Shown: positions 1-5,936 of the stretch, in pieces
Position numbering within the stretch: the stretch's first letter is position 1
How the letters are laid out: every line of letters starts with the position of its first letter
NCBI GenBank assembly: GCA_002067265.1
Contig: MVQW01000315.1
Location: forward strand, 1-10,842
Source of the DNA: Methanomethylovorans sp. PtaU1.Bin073
GTDB taxonomy: Archaea > Halobacteriota > Methanosarcinia > Methanosarcinales > Methanosarcinaceae
Length of the DNA stretch: 10,842 nt
Direction: 5' to 3'
The notes under the pieces: model-generated
Databases searched by the model: none
What the model saw: the letters and a program-made list of their open reading frames with translations, nothing else
Told to the model about the DNA's origin: nothing
Made by a program: the position numbers and the translations under genes

Positions 1-856
1 AGTATACAGTTGGTTTTTCTTCATTAGAGAGTGCATTGGTTATGTCTGTGACCTTCTCCATGTTTTCATCCATGACATCCAGTACTTTTTGGCCTTCCTC
101 TTCCTTGCCAATGATCTTACTGAAGGTTTTCATTTGGTTTTGGAGGTCATCAAGGCTGTCAATGTAAACTCCGTATACAGGAACATTGAGTGACTCTTCG
201 ATTGACTTTATGTCTTCACTTTCCCAGTCAGATGCCCAGAGTAATACGAGCTGTGGATCGACAGTGGCTATGGTTTCAGTGCTTGGCTGTGCAGTTCCTT
301 CAGAAAGACGCTTTGAATCATAATTAGAATCAATGGCCCTGAAGAAAGGTGCTTTTGTATCTTCCTGCCAGACAGCTCCTATTCCCACGATCTCATCGGC
401 TCCTCCGACAGCATACATGGAGTTCATAGCATTCTCAACAAGGAACACGTTCCTCTCACATGGATAAGGTATTGTGATCGTGCGACCTATATCATCAGTG
501 ATAGTTATTGTACTGTTTTCTGTATTAGAGTTGGAGCTATCACTTGAGGAGCTGCCGCTACTCTTTTTTGAACTACCCCCACTGCTGGAATAAGTAGAAG
601 ATTTTGTAGTATTGGTAGTTGAAGTAGTATTAAGAGAAGAATTAGCTGTATTCGCATTGGTTTCTATATCTTCCTGAATGCTCATCTTTTTATCATTGGT
701 GTTATTTGCTGTTTCTGTGACAGGATTCACTTTTTCTGTGACCTGACCAGAATCAGAACTACTTTGATCTGCTGAGTTGCTGTCTGTGCAGCCACTTAGA
801 AATACCGCAGCCACCACCATGATGGCTATGAATAGAATTTTTGTTCTACTAGTCAT
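1..856 (-). CDS. Lipoprotein substrate-binding protein, iron/cobalamin ABC type (partial, 3' end outside window)
   Basis: The reading frame opens with ATG at 856 and runs without a stop off the left edge, giving 285 residues. A GAGGT ribosome-binding site lies at 866-870, nine bases before the ATG. Residues 1-23 are a lipoprotein signal (hydrophobic core, then LSGC with the lipid-accepting Cys23). Residues 24 to about 115 are a low-complexity Ser/Thr/Asn-rich linker, which should hold the binding domain away from the membrane. The domain starts near residue 117 with ITDDIGRTITIP and continues with YAVGGADEIVGIG and a VDPQLVLLW strand, the pattern of BtuF/FecB-like Peripla_BP_2 proteins that bind iron-siderophore, cobalamin or related chelates. 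Only the N-lobe and the start of the linking helix are visible. The substrate cannot be decided, and no permease or ATPase of its own is in view. It lies downstream of the methyltransferase on the same strand, but 276 bases away and with its own RBS. Confidence 0.85.
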   Translation of the reverse strand, partial: MTSRTKILFIAIMVVAAVFLSGCTDSNSADQSSSDSGQVTEKVNPVTETANNTNDKKMSIQEDIETNANTANSSLNTTSTTNTTKSSTYSSSGGSSKKSSGSSSSDSSNSNTENSTITITDDIGRTITIPYPCERNVFLVENAMNSMYAVGGADEIVGIGAVWQEDTKAPFFRAIDSNYDSKRLSEGTAQPSTETIATVDPQLVLLWASDWESEDIKSIEESLNVPVYGVYIDSLDDLQNQMKTFSKIIGKEEEGQKVLDVMDENMEKVTDITNALSNEEKPTVY

Positions 857-1132
857 ATTGCTTGTACCTCACAGTTTTCTCAGCCGGATAACTGCAATTT
901 ACAACTTGCTGATTTTGAGATTGTATTCTGTACACAGCAACATTAGACCAATTTGTTGCAAAATAACAGGTTCCGACTATAATTGCTGTAAATTGATGAC
1001 TGGTATCAATTAATCATACATAAATGTAATTGATTATTAATTTAGTGAGATATTTATTGTGTAGATCAATACATATTATTACAAAAATTAGAAATAGTAA
1101 TACTAAACAAAGTTTAGTATTAGAAAACACAT
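857..1132. other. Intergenic region and probable leader of the binding-protein gene, rich in inverted repeats
   Basis: This gap separates the methyltransferase stop from the binding-protein start, both on the minus strand. I see no gene in it. It has several perfect short inverted repeats: GCAACA at 937-942 with TGTTGC at 954-959; AATTGAT at 991-997 with ATCAATT at 1005-1011; TAATCA at 1011-1016 with TGATTA at 1031-1036; and the 11-bp repeat at 1098-1122 listed separately. A leader this long with several hairpins could carry regulation, but in AT-rich DNA short repeats also arise by chance. I could not match it to any known riboswitch. Confidence 0.4.
1098..1122. promoter_or_regulatory. Perfect 11-bp inverted repeat containing two copies of the TTAGTATTA motif
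   Basis: The arms TAATACTAAAC (1098-1108) and GTTTAGTATTA (1112-1122) are exact reverse complements separated by AAA. Each arm contains the 9-mer TAATACTAA/TTAGTATTA that also occurs before nikR (2702-2710) and nikA (4231-4239). The flank at 1096-1106 also reads TAGTAATACTA, the reverse of the core found before nikA. It lies 10 bases past the methyltransferase stop on that strand and about 240 bases before the binding-protein start. It may be an operator for the binding-protein gene or a 3' hairpin of the methyltransferase message; the motif sharing favours an operator. Confidence 0.45.
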
Positions 1133-2173
1133 TTAGTCGATAGAAGCTGTTTTTTTCGCAATAATCATCCTCATGGGGAGGTTATCACCCATTGAAATAT
1201 CGATCATTTGTCTCACGAAAAGACCACATTGTTCTAACAATTCAAAAACAGCAGCATTGGTCATAAGGTGCATTTGCTGATGATCTTTTATTTTTTCCCT
1301 AAGATCAAGAATAAGAGTAGGCAGAGGAGATGTTTCAGAATCATCAAGTGTAAAGAGCTGAGTAATAAAAAGTCCATTGGGATTAAGAGCATCAGAGACT
1401 TTTTGATACAGGATCTTTGCTTCTTTAGGTCCACCTTCCAGCGAGAGGGCTTCAAAGATGATATCATATCCTTTTCCAAAATCGTCCTGCAGATAGTCAC
1501 CGGATATGACACTTATCTGCTGATTCATGCAGTAGTTATCGACATATTCTTGAGACAATCCAGTAATCTGAGGCTGGTCAAATATAACAACTTGGATGTC
1601 TGGATTTTCCTGGGCAAAACCTATTCCAAAAAGACCATGTCCTCCACCAAGATCGATGAGGCTTCGAGCTTTTTTAAATTCGGGAAGAGAGGAAATTATA
1701 CTGATTGTTCTTTGAAGGCGGCCATGCGTGCAATCTCTTGCTGTCCATCTAAGTGAATCAGGATTATATGCATATTTGAACTTTTCCGAGCTTAGTGGAG
1801 TATTCTCTACAAGTGCTTTTTTTAGATCCACCCACATTTCACGTTCTTTTAATGCAGATTCCAGATAGAGAGAATAATAAGGCTCTCCTTCTACAAGAAA
1901 AGGCATAAAGTCAGGATGCGTCTGGTAAAATTCTCCATTTTTTGAAAGCAAACCCATAGCAGTCAGTACATCCAGAAATCGCGCTGCTGTCATGGGATTG
2001 AGTGCCATATTTTCTATTAATGTTTTTGATGTCATCGGTTTTTTCAGTTTGGTAAAAAATCTCATTTCAAAGGCAGTAAATAATATCTGTGCTCTTTCAA
2101 ATCCCATTGCAATTTCACGAATTATTTCTCCCATATATTTGACAGGAGGATTCAAGTTGATTAGTCGATCCAT
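1133..2173 (-). CDS. SAM-dependent methyltransferase, O-methyltransferase family 2-like
   Basis: This 346-residue protein has the two-part layout of family 2 O-methyltransferases. Residues about 15-95 form a helical dimerisation/winged-helix domain (FTAFEMRFFTKL, then TAARFLDVLTAMGLL and a wing ending YQTHPDFMPFL). Residues about 145-340 form the Rossmann-fold catalytic domain. The SAM-binding motif I is LIDLGGGHGLF at 172-182; the acidic ribose-binding residue is D199 in VIFDQPQ; GDYLQDDF at 225-232 is the adenine-side motif. The typical catalytic His is not obvious, so the methyl acceptor (O, N, S or C) cannot be named. The ATG at 2173 has no good ribosome-binding site; GAGAG lies 15 or more bases upstream, and Met14 is an alternative start. 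The gene diverges from nikR. A link to metal handling is only positional. Confidence 0.8.
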   Translation of the reverse strand: MDRLINLNPPVKYMGEIIREIAMGFERAQILFTAFEMRFFTKLKKPMTSKTLIENMALNPMTAARFLDVLTAMGLLSKNGEFYQTHPDFMPFLVEGEPYYSLYLESALKEREMWVDLKKALVENTPLSSEKFKYAYNPDSLRWTARDCTHGRLQRTISIISSLPEFKKARSLIDLGGGHGLFGIGFAQENPDIQVVIFDQPQITGLSQEYVDNYCMNQQISVISGDYLQDDFGKGYDIIFEALSLEGGPKEAKILYQKVSDALNPNGLFITQLFTLDDSETSPLPTLILDLREKIKDHQQMHLMTNAAVFELLEQCGLFVRQMIDISMGDNLPMRMIIAKKTASID

Positions 2174-2225
2174 ATCTATTGTTATTTTCTCTCAATGTAT
2201 TAACACTTTATTGTATTAATAGCAA

Positions 2226-2251
2226 CATTAGTCATACTTATAGAACTAATG
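2226..2251 (-). promoter_or_regulatory. Candidate promoter with flanking inverted repeat upstream of the methyltransferase
   Basis: CATTAGT (2226-2232) and ACTAATG (2245-2251) are perfect 7-bp inverted arms around a 12-base spacer. Read on the minus strand the spacer contains CTATAAGTA, a plausible archaeal TATA box about 65 bases before the methyltransferase ATG. A dimeric repressor on the two arms would cover the TATA box. The arms share the TTAGT/ACTAA core with the palindrome before nikA. Closer to the gene, GTATTAA is directly repeated on the plus strand at 2197-2203 and 2213-2219. Function is inferred from position and symmetry only. Confidence 0.35.
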
Positions 2252-2328
2252 CTGTTTTTAATTCAAGGAATTCATGAAAGAATCAAGATTGATAGTAACG
2301 AGAGACAATATTGATAGTGAAAAATAAA

Positions 2329-2384
2329 AATAAGTAATCGACGGAATGAAAAGGCTAGAAATCATTCCATCAGAGTTACTTATT
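2329..2384. other. Long stem-loop of unknown role, terminator-like on the minus strand
   Basis: AATAAGTAA (2329-2337) pairs perfectly with TTACTTATT (2376-2384), and inside it GGAATGA (2343-2349) pairs perfectly with TCATTCC (2362-2368), leaving a 12-base loop. Between the two helices GA (2340-2341) pairs with TC (2370-2371) and TC (2338-2339) with GA (2373-2374), with one mismatch and single-base bulges, for about 20 pairs in all. On the minus strand the hairpin is followed by a U-rich tail (TTTTTATTTTTC), so it resembles a terminator or leader attenuator for transcription toward the methyltransferase. It could equally be part of a small RNA or the remains of a short palindromic element. Confidence 0.5.
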
Positions 2385-2490
2385 ATTTAGGAGCAAACAT
2401 CATATGTGCTTTTATGTATAAAAACATATGTTTTTTGTAATACTATTGCAAACATAAATATGTCAACAAATTTATCTTAAGCGAATTGCA

Positions 2491-2592
2491 ATGGACGAAA
2501 TAAAAACCGTTAAAAAGACATATGAGGATGAAAATCGGCACCTATCGTTAGATAAATGTGATTTGAATAATATTCACAGAAACGGGACCTAG
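2491..2592 (+). CDS. Possible 33-residue small ORF ending in TAG (doubtful)
   Basis: ATG at 2491 opens a frame encoding a charged 33-residue peptide beginning MDEIKTVKKTYEDENRHLSL. A TATA-like sequence lies about 70 bases upstream (2417-2424). No ribosome-binding site precedes the ATG, and no family is recognised. The stop is TAG; in Methanosarcinaceae that encode pyrrolysine TAG can be read through, but here only six more codons follow before TGA, so readthrough would add little. It may be a chance frame or a decayed gene fragment. Confidence 0.15.
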   Translation: MDEIKTVKKTYEDENRHLSLDKCDLNNIHRNGT

Positions 2593-2695
2593 TATCAGTT
2601 GCTTTTAATATGATTATTTTTAAAATTTAGACAATTAATAGTAGTAGTAATTTATTGACTATTGCATGCAAAGTATTATTATCTTTTATTTTCAT

Positions 2696-2715
2696 TATAA
2701 TTAATACTAATTATA
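2696..2715 (+). promoter_or_regulatory. Inverted repeat directly upstream of nikR, candidate autoregulatory operator
   Basis: TATAATTA (2696-2703) and TAATTATA (2708-2715) are perfect 8-bp inverted arms around a 4-base centre. The site contains TAATACTAA (2702-2710), the same 9-mer seen before nikA and at 1098-1122. It ends three bases before the GGTGAT ribosome-binding site of nikR (2719-2724), so a protein bound here would block transcription initiation or early elongation. NikR proteins bind palindromes as tetramers; assigning this one to NikR is an inference. Confidence 0.45.
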
Positions 2716-2727
2716 TTGGGTGATTTT

Positions 2728-3198
2728 ATGGAACAAGAACTAATGAGAATTGGTGTTTCACTTCCTGATAACCTCCTTACCAAATTCGATGGTATCATTG
2801 AACAAAGAGGTTATTCGTCACGTTCTGAAGGCATAAGAGATGCCATAAGGAGTTATATAACTCATTACGAATGGATGAACGATGTCAAGGGTAGACGGGT
2901 TGCCACAATCACGCTTATCTATGACTATATGAAACGCGGATTATCCAGCTCTCTTACTGAGATACAGCATGAATATTCATCTTTGATTAAAACCTCAATA
3001 CTTGCTCATCTTGATCCTGATAACTGCTTGGAAGTTATAGTCCTAGATGGAGAGGGCCAAGATGTCAGGCTGATGGCTGAGAAGCTAATGTCACTAAAAG
3101 GTGTAAAGTATGTGAAATTGAACACTGCACTGCCTCCGGAAAGCAATAATAGAGTCCCAGATGATCTCAGACCGGAAACCGCTCTAGATCCCATATAA
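2728..3198 (+). CDS. nikR: Nickel-responsive transcriptional regulator, NikR family, with one altered nickel ligand
   Basis: The 156-residue protein has the two NikR domains. Residues 6-44 are the ribbon-helix-helix DNA-binding domain (strand MRIGVSLP, then [29 protein letters not shown] in two helices). Residues about 58-132 are the ACT-like metal-binding tetramerisation domain, ending [13 protein letters not shown] and [12 protein letters not shown]. Aligned to E. coli NikR, His81, His94 and Cys100 match the nickel ligands His76, His89 and Cys95, but Leu92 stands at the place of His87 (HxH has become LAH). Residues matching E. coli Glu30 and Asp34 are kept in RSEGIRD. A roughly 20-residue polar C-terminal tail exceeds the E. 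coli length of 133. ATG at 2728 is chosen because GGTGAT at 2719-2724 is its RBS; an in-frame TTG at 2716 lies before that site. It probably controls the nik operon, perhaps with changed metal response. Confidence 0.92.
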   Translation: MEQELMRIGVSLPDNLLTKFDGIIEQRGYSSRSEGIRDAIRSYITHYEWMNDVKGRRVATITLIYDYMKRGLSSSLTEIQHEYSSLIKTSILAHLDPDNCLEVIVLDGEGQDVRLMAEKLMSLKGVKYVKLNTALPPESNNRVPDDLRPETALDPI

Positions 3199-3206
3199 CG
3201 TCTCTG

Positions 3207-3224
3207 TTTTTATCTTTCTTTTTT
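3207..3224 (+). terminator. T-tract terminator after nikR
   Basis: Starting nine bases after the nikR stop, the plus strand runs through TTTTT (3207-3211), TTT (3215-3217) and TTTTTT (3219-3224) with few interruptions. Oligo-T runs of this kind are the usual archaeal termination signal and need no hairpin. This suggests that nikR is transcribed on its own. Confidence 0.5.
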
Positions 3225-3374
3225 CAATAGTAGCTCCGATTATGTTGCATTCATACATATTAGACTAAAAATAGTATGGAGTATTACAAATACGTTAGTT
3301 TTTAATACTATAAAGTAATTATAGAAATTGCAACGGTGAAGTTGGTGCACACAGAAATTCCATGATGGGCTAAT

Positions 3375-3929
3375 TTGGATTGGTGGGTTGAAAAGAGACC
3401 CGATGTGTACAACTTTTTTGAATTGGGGTGTTTTCACCCCACCCCTCCTATTATTCGTGACACAGTAAAGTTAGCTAATAATAAAATCCCATATGTGAGA
3501 TGCATGTCAACAGAACTTAAAAGACCAGTGATTGAAAAGATCGTGAAATTAACAACCTGTCACATAGGACAGACAAAATGCCTATTTGACAACCTTGCCT
3601 CAAATGGACTTGAACTACATGGTCATCACATAATTGTAACTCATTTAGGAAAACAAGACCATGCAGACAAATATTCAATGTCATGCTCAATCGTGGGCGA
3701 AAACGAAATAGAGATCAACAAAAAAGCCAGAGAAATAGGGGATTTCATGCTTAACTACTGTATAGTTAAAGGTGTGGTTTGCAGTAACATCTGCCTTATA
3801 AATGAAACAAAAGACTTTGTTGAAGGACGCAAATGGGCAGATTGTGTGCATTTTTTTGTTGATGAAGAAGATGAACTTACAGAAAATGGTCTTAAGGAAA
3901 TCATTTCAAAATTAACACTACTCAACTAA
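3375..3929 (+). CDS. Unrecognised Cys/His-rich protein between nikR and nikA (possibly 5'-truncated)
   Basis: I do not recognise this family. The frame from TTG at 3375 gives 184 residues with nine Cys (19, 43, 62, 69, 104, 129, 136, 140, 157) and eight His, including a HGHH cluster at 82-85 with another His at 90, and a TCHIGQTKC segment at 61-69. This composition would suit metal or cluster binding, but no known motif fits. There is no signal peptide or membrane segment, so it should be cytoplasmic. The start is uncertain: TTG 3375 has no good RBS, and ATG at 3504 (Met44, preceded by GTGAG) would give 141 residues. The same frame continues upstream past a TGA at 3363 with protein-like sequence (VKLVHTEIP from 3336), so the gene may have lost its N-terminus. 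It is separated from nikR by 176 bases and from nikA by 340, on the same strand. Confidence 0.6.
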   Translation: MDWWVEKRPDVYNFFELGCFHPTPPIIRDTVKLANNKIPYVRCMSTELKRPVIEKIVKLTTCHIGQTKCLFDNLASNGLELHGHHIIVTHLGKQDHADKYSMSCSIVGENEIEINKKAREIGDFMLNYCIVKGVVCSNICLINETKDFVEGRKWADCVHFFVDEEDELTENGLKEIISKLTLLN

Positions 3930-4063
3930 AATTTGTTAATTCATTCAAATACCTTTGTAAAATAAGAAGATGAGTATCCTACTATTAGTTTTAAAAGGAT
4001 ATTCGAATAAACTTGCGATATACTGTAGAACTTTTTTGAGCATTTTAAATACGACAATTAATC

Positions 4064-4088
4064 AACACATTACGTGTTCAATTTTTTT
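4064..4088 (+). terminator. Small hairpin plus T7 tract, likely terminator of the upstream gene
   Basis: AACAC (4064-4068) and GTGTT (4074-4078) form a 5-bp stem with a 5-base loop, followed three bases later by seven T residues (4082-4088). Another T6 run is at 4032-4037. Either could end transcription from the Cys/His-rich gene and isolate the nikA promoter from it. Confidence 0.35.
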
Positions 4089-4223
4089 CGGGGAACTAAA
4101 ATATTAATGTTAGATAATGGAATTGTAAACGCTACTGTATTTGATAAAAAATATTTTTCTATATAACTGCAAACATATCGGTATTATTAAATAATAGATT
4201 TGTAATATTTAGCGCACTTAATA

Positions 4224-4243
4224 TTTAATATTAGTATTACTAA
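4224..4243 (+). promoter_or_regulatory. nikA promoter (TATA-like) overlapped by a TTAGTATTACTAA palindrome
   Basis: TTTAATATT (4224-4232) is a TATA-like box about 40 bases before the nikA ATG; with the usual archaeal spacing transcription would start near 4253 and leave a short leader. The palindrome TTAGTA-T-TACTAA (4231-4243) overlaps its downstream end and fills the space up to the presumed start site, the classic place for a repressor. Its left part, TTAGTATTA, is the 9-mer also present before nikR and at 1098-1122. Binding by NikR is inferred. Confidence 0.5.
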
Positions 4244-4269
4244 ATAGAGTAAAAATTAAAGGTTGTATT

Positions 4270-5868
4270 ATGAGAAATATAAAACCTACTGGAATGATAG
4301 GAATATTAGTATTCGTATTACTAATGTTCTGTATTGCTTTTTCAGGATGCACTGATAGTTCTGGAAGTACAAATACTTCTGTGAACACTGAAAATTCAGT
4401 TAATAGTACTTCGCAACAACTGGTTATTGGAGAAGTATGGGAATTAGGAGGAGTTGATCCTGGACTACATAGTTATGATCTGAACAACTTCCTGGTAATA
4501 GAGGGATTAACAGCTATATCTCCTGATTTTGAGATCCTTCCTGCAATTGCATCTTCTTGGAATTATACAGGAGATAATACATGGAGATTTAAGCTGAACT
4601 CAGCTGTAAAGTTCCACGATGGAACTACAGTAACTGCAAACGATGTGAAGTATTCATTGGATAGAAGTATGAAACTAAATCCAGAACTTGCAAGTAGACT
4701 TAACATTAAAGAGGTCAAGGTCATTGATGATACTACTGTAGACATCATTACTAATACCCCAGACGCTTCTACTCCTGCTAGAATGGCCTACGGTGCTGCA
4801 GGTATTTACAAAAATAATGAAGATACAGATGGTACGATCTCATCTCCTATAGGCACTGGCTCCTTCAAGTTCGTCAGTTATGATAAAGCAGCAGATACCC
4901 TTGTAATTGCAAAGAACACAGATTACAGAGATGGTGCACCAAAGCTGGATACCGTTACCATAAAATACGGAATTGGTGAGCCAAATACAAGAGAAATGGC
5001 TGTTGAAACGGGAGAAGTGGATATGACTACAGAACCCACACTTGGGTCTACTGAAAGACTTGAAAGTGATCCAAACCTGAATGTCACAATACACCCCCTG
5101 TGCCAGGGATACAAACTAAAGTTCGGTGATGTTTCAAAGGCTCCATATGACGATGTTAGGGTCAGGAAAGCCATTGCTTATGCCATTGATAGGCAAAACA
5201 TCGTAGATAATGTCCTATTGAGAAGAGCAGCAGTTTCTGAAGGAAATGGTCTGGTACCTGGCCTTCCATGGAGAAATAATGACCTGGCAGGCTATTCCTA
5301 TGATGTGCAAAAAGCTAAGGACTTGCTTGCCGAAGCTGGATGGAAGGACACTGACGGAGATGGAATACTCGATAAGGACGGAAAGAAGTTCACTATCACA
5401 TTGTATACATGGCCACAGAGACCTGCTTTACCTGCTCTTGCACAGGCAACTCAGTCAATGCTCAAGGACATCGGCATAGAGTCAGAAGTCAGAATAATGG
5501 AATGGGATGCTATCAGTGACAGAAAAGAAGAATGGGGTATGATCTGGGTAGCTGGCGGAGATACATGTATGATGATTCCGGATCCCAGCTATTACTTGGA
5601 AGGTCAGTTCTATTCCGAGAGTAACGACTACAATTACAACAACTCTGAAGTCGATGCACTTATACTGAAAGGACGTACCACATTTGATACAGAAGAAAGG
5701 TATGAGGCCTACAAGGAAATACAAAAGATAGTGTATGAAGAAGACTGTGCTCAGGTGCCAATAGCTTATCACTATCTGATGGTTGTCACTGACAAGAATG
5801 TAAAAGGATACGTACCTAACCCGGCACACCACGACTGGTGTATCAACAAGGACATGTATATCGAATAA
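4270..5868 (+). CDS. nikA: Nickel/dipeptide-class ABC transporter, substrate-binding lipoprotein
   Basis: The protein has 532 residues, typical for the SBP_bac_5 family (NikA, DppA, OppA). Residues 1-27 are a lipoprotein signal peptide ending FSGC with Cys27, followed by a Ser/Thr/Asn linker to about residue 49. The mature domain shows the family signatures: KFHDGTTVTANDVKYSLDR (114-132), PIGTGSFKF (194-202), PYDDVRVRKAIAYAIDR (292-308) and the acidic loop DTDGDGILDKDGK (360-372). Candidate metal-contacting residues in the C-terminal part include His501 and the HH pair at 520-521, but I cannot map the binding pocket. AGGT (4260-4263) is the RBS, six bases before ATG. It is the first gene of nikABCDE, with its own promoter and palindrome. 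The NikR neighbour favours nickel, free or chelated; cobalt or peptide cannot be ruled out from sequence alone. Confidence 0.88.
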   Translation: MRNIKPTGMIGILVFVLLMFCIAFSGCTDSSGSTNTSVNTENSVNSTSQQLVIGEVWELGGVDPGLHSYDLNNFLVIEGLTAISPDFEILPAIASSWNYTGDNTWRFKLNSAVKFHDGTTVTANDVKYSLDRSMKLNPELASRLNIKEVKVIDDTTVDIITNTPDASTPARMAYGAAGIYKNNEDTDGTISSPIGTGSFKFVSYDKAADTLVIAKNTDYRDGAPKLDTVTIKYGIGEPNTREMAVETGEVDMTTEPTLGSTERLESDPNLNVTIHPLCQGYKLKFGDVSKAPYDDVRVRKAIAYAIDRQNIVDNVLLRRAAVSEGNGLVPGLPWRNNDLAGYSYDVQKAKDLLAEAGWKDTDGDGILDKDGKKFTITLYTWPQRPALPALAQATQSMLKDIGIESEVRIMEWDAISDRKEEWGMIWVAGGDTCMMIPDPSYYLEGQFYSESNDYNYNNSEVDALILKGRTTFDTEERYEAYKEIQKIVYEEDCAQVPIAYHYLMVVTDKNVKGYVPNPAHHDWCINKDMYIE

Positions 5869-5881
5869 ATACGCCATGTGA

Positions 5882-5918
5882 AGCCTGTGTTATCTTACAC
5901 AGGCTCTTTCTCTTTTTT
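5882..5918 (+). terminator. Strong hairpin with pyrimidine tail between nikA and nikB (partial terminator or processing stop)
   Basis: AGCCTGTGT (5882-5890) and ACACAGGCT (5897-5905) form a perfect 9-bp stem with a 6-base loop, followed by CTTTCTC and TTTTTT ending at 5918. It starts 13 bases after the nikA stop, and the nikB RBS follows immediately. Such elements after the binding-protein gene usually reduce downstream transcription or protect the 3' end of the receptor mRNA, so that the receptor is made in excess over the membrane parts. Confidence 0.75.
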
Positions 5919-5936
5919 AGAGGAGTTAGTGATGAA

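Larger units (their letters stand above)
2174..2727. other. 554-base divergent intergenic region between the methyltransferase and nikR
   Basis: I see no convincing gene here. From left to right it holds the candidate methyltransferase promoter (2226-2251), a 9-base direct repeat ATTGATAGT at 2288-2296 and 2310-2318, a large stem-loop (2329-2384), a pair of CATATGT/ACATATG inverted arms (2401-2407, 2424-2430) around a TATA-like TATAAAAA (2417-2424), a TAATACTAT near-copy of the shared motif (2438-2446), a doubtful 33-codon ORF (2491-2592) and the inverted repeat just before nikR (2696-2715). The region is strongly AT-rich and longer than a simple divergent promoter needs. Confidence 0.5.
3930..4269. 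other. 340-base AT-rich spacer before nikA
   Basis: I find no gene here. Near the left end GAGTATCCT (3972-3980) pairs with AGGATATTC (3996-4004) with one G-U pair and a 15-base loop. T-tracts follow at 4032-4037 and 4082-4088. The right end holds the nikA promoter and palindrome. The middle is AT-rich without recognisable structure. Confidence 0.5.

Noticed and set aside
857..1132. Cobalamin or nickel/cobalt riboswitch in the binding-protein leader
   Set aside because: The region has hairpins, but I could not find the conserved boxes of either riboswitch class, and these classes are not typical of archaea.
2716..2727. TTG at 2716 as the start of nikR
   Set aside because: The GGTGAT ribosome-binding site (2719-2724) lies after this TTG and directly before ATG 2728, so the TTG would put the RBS inside the gene and add four residues not seen in the family.
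3363..3365. TGA read as selenocysteine or pyrrolysine in the Cys/His-rich gene
   Set aside because: Pyrrolysine uses TAG, and selenocysteine coding in archaea is known mainly from Methanococcales-type lineages; a stop or a mutated codon is the simpler reading.
5482..5877. Open frame on the minus strand opposite the end of nikA
   Set aside because: It is antisense to a confident gene and has no recognisable protein features beyond hydrophobic stretches expected from the complement.
5838..5936. An upstream start for nikB inside the end of nikA
   Set aside because: The extra 33 residues would be translated across the nikA stop region and the hairpin and do not look like a NikB N-terminus; ATG 5937 has a suitable RBS and gives the standard length.
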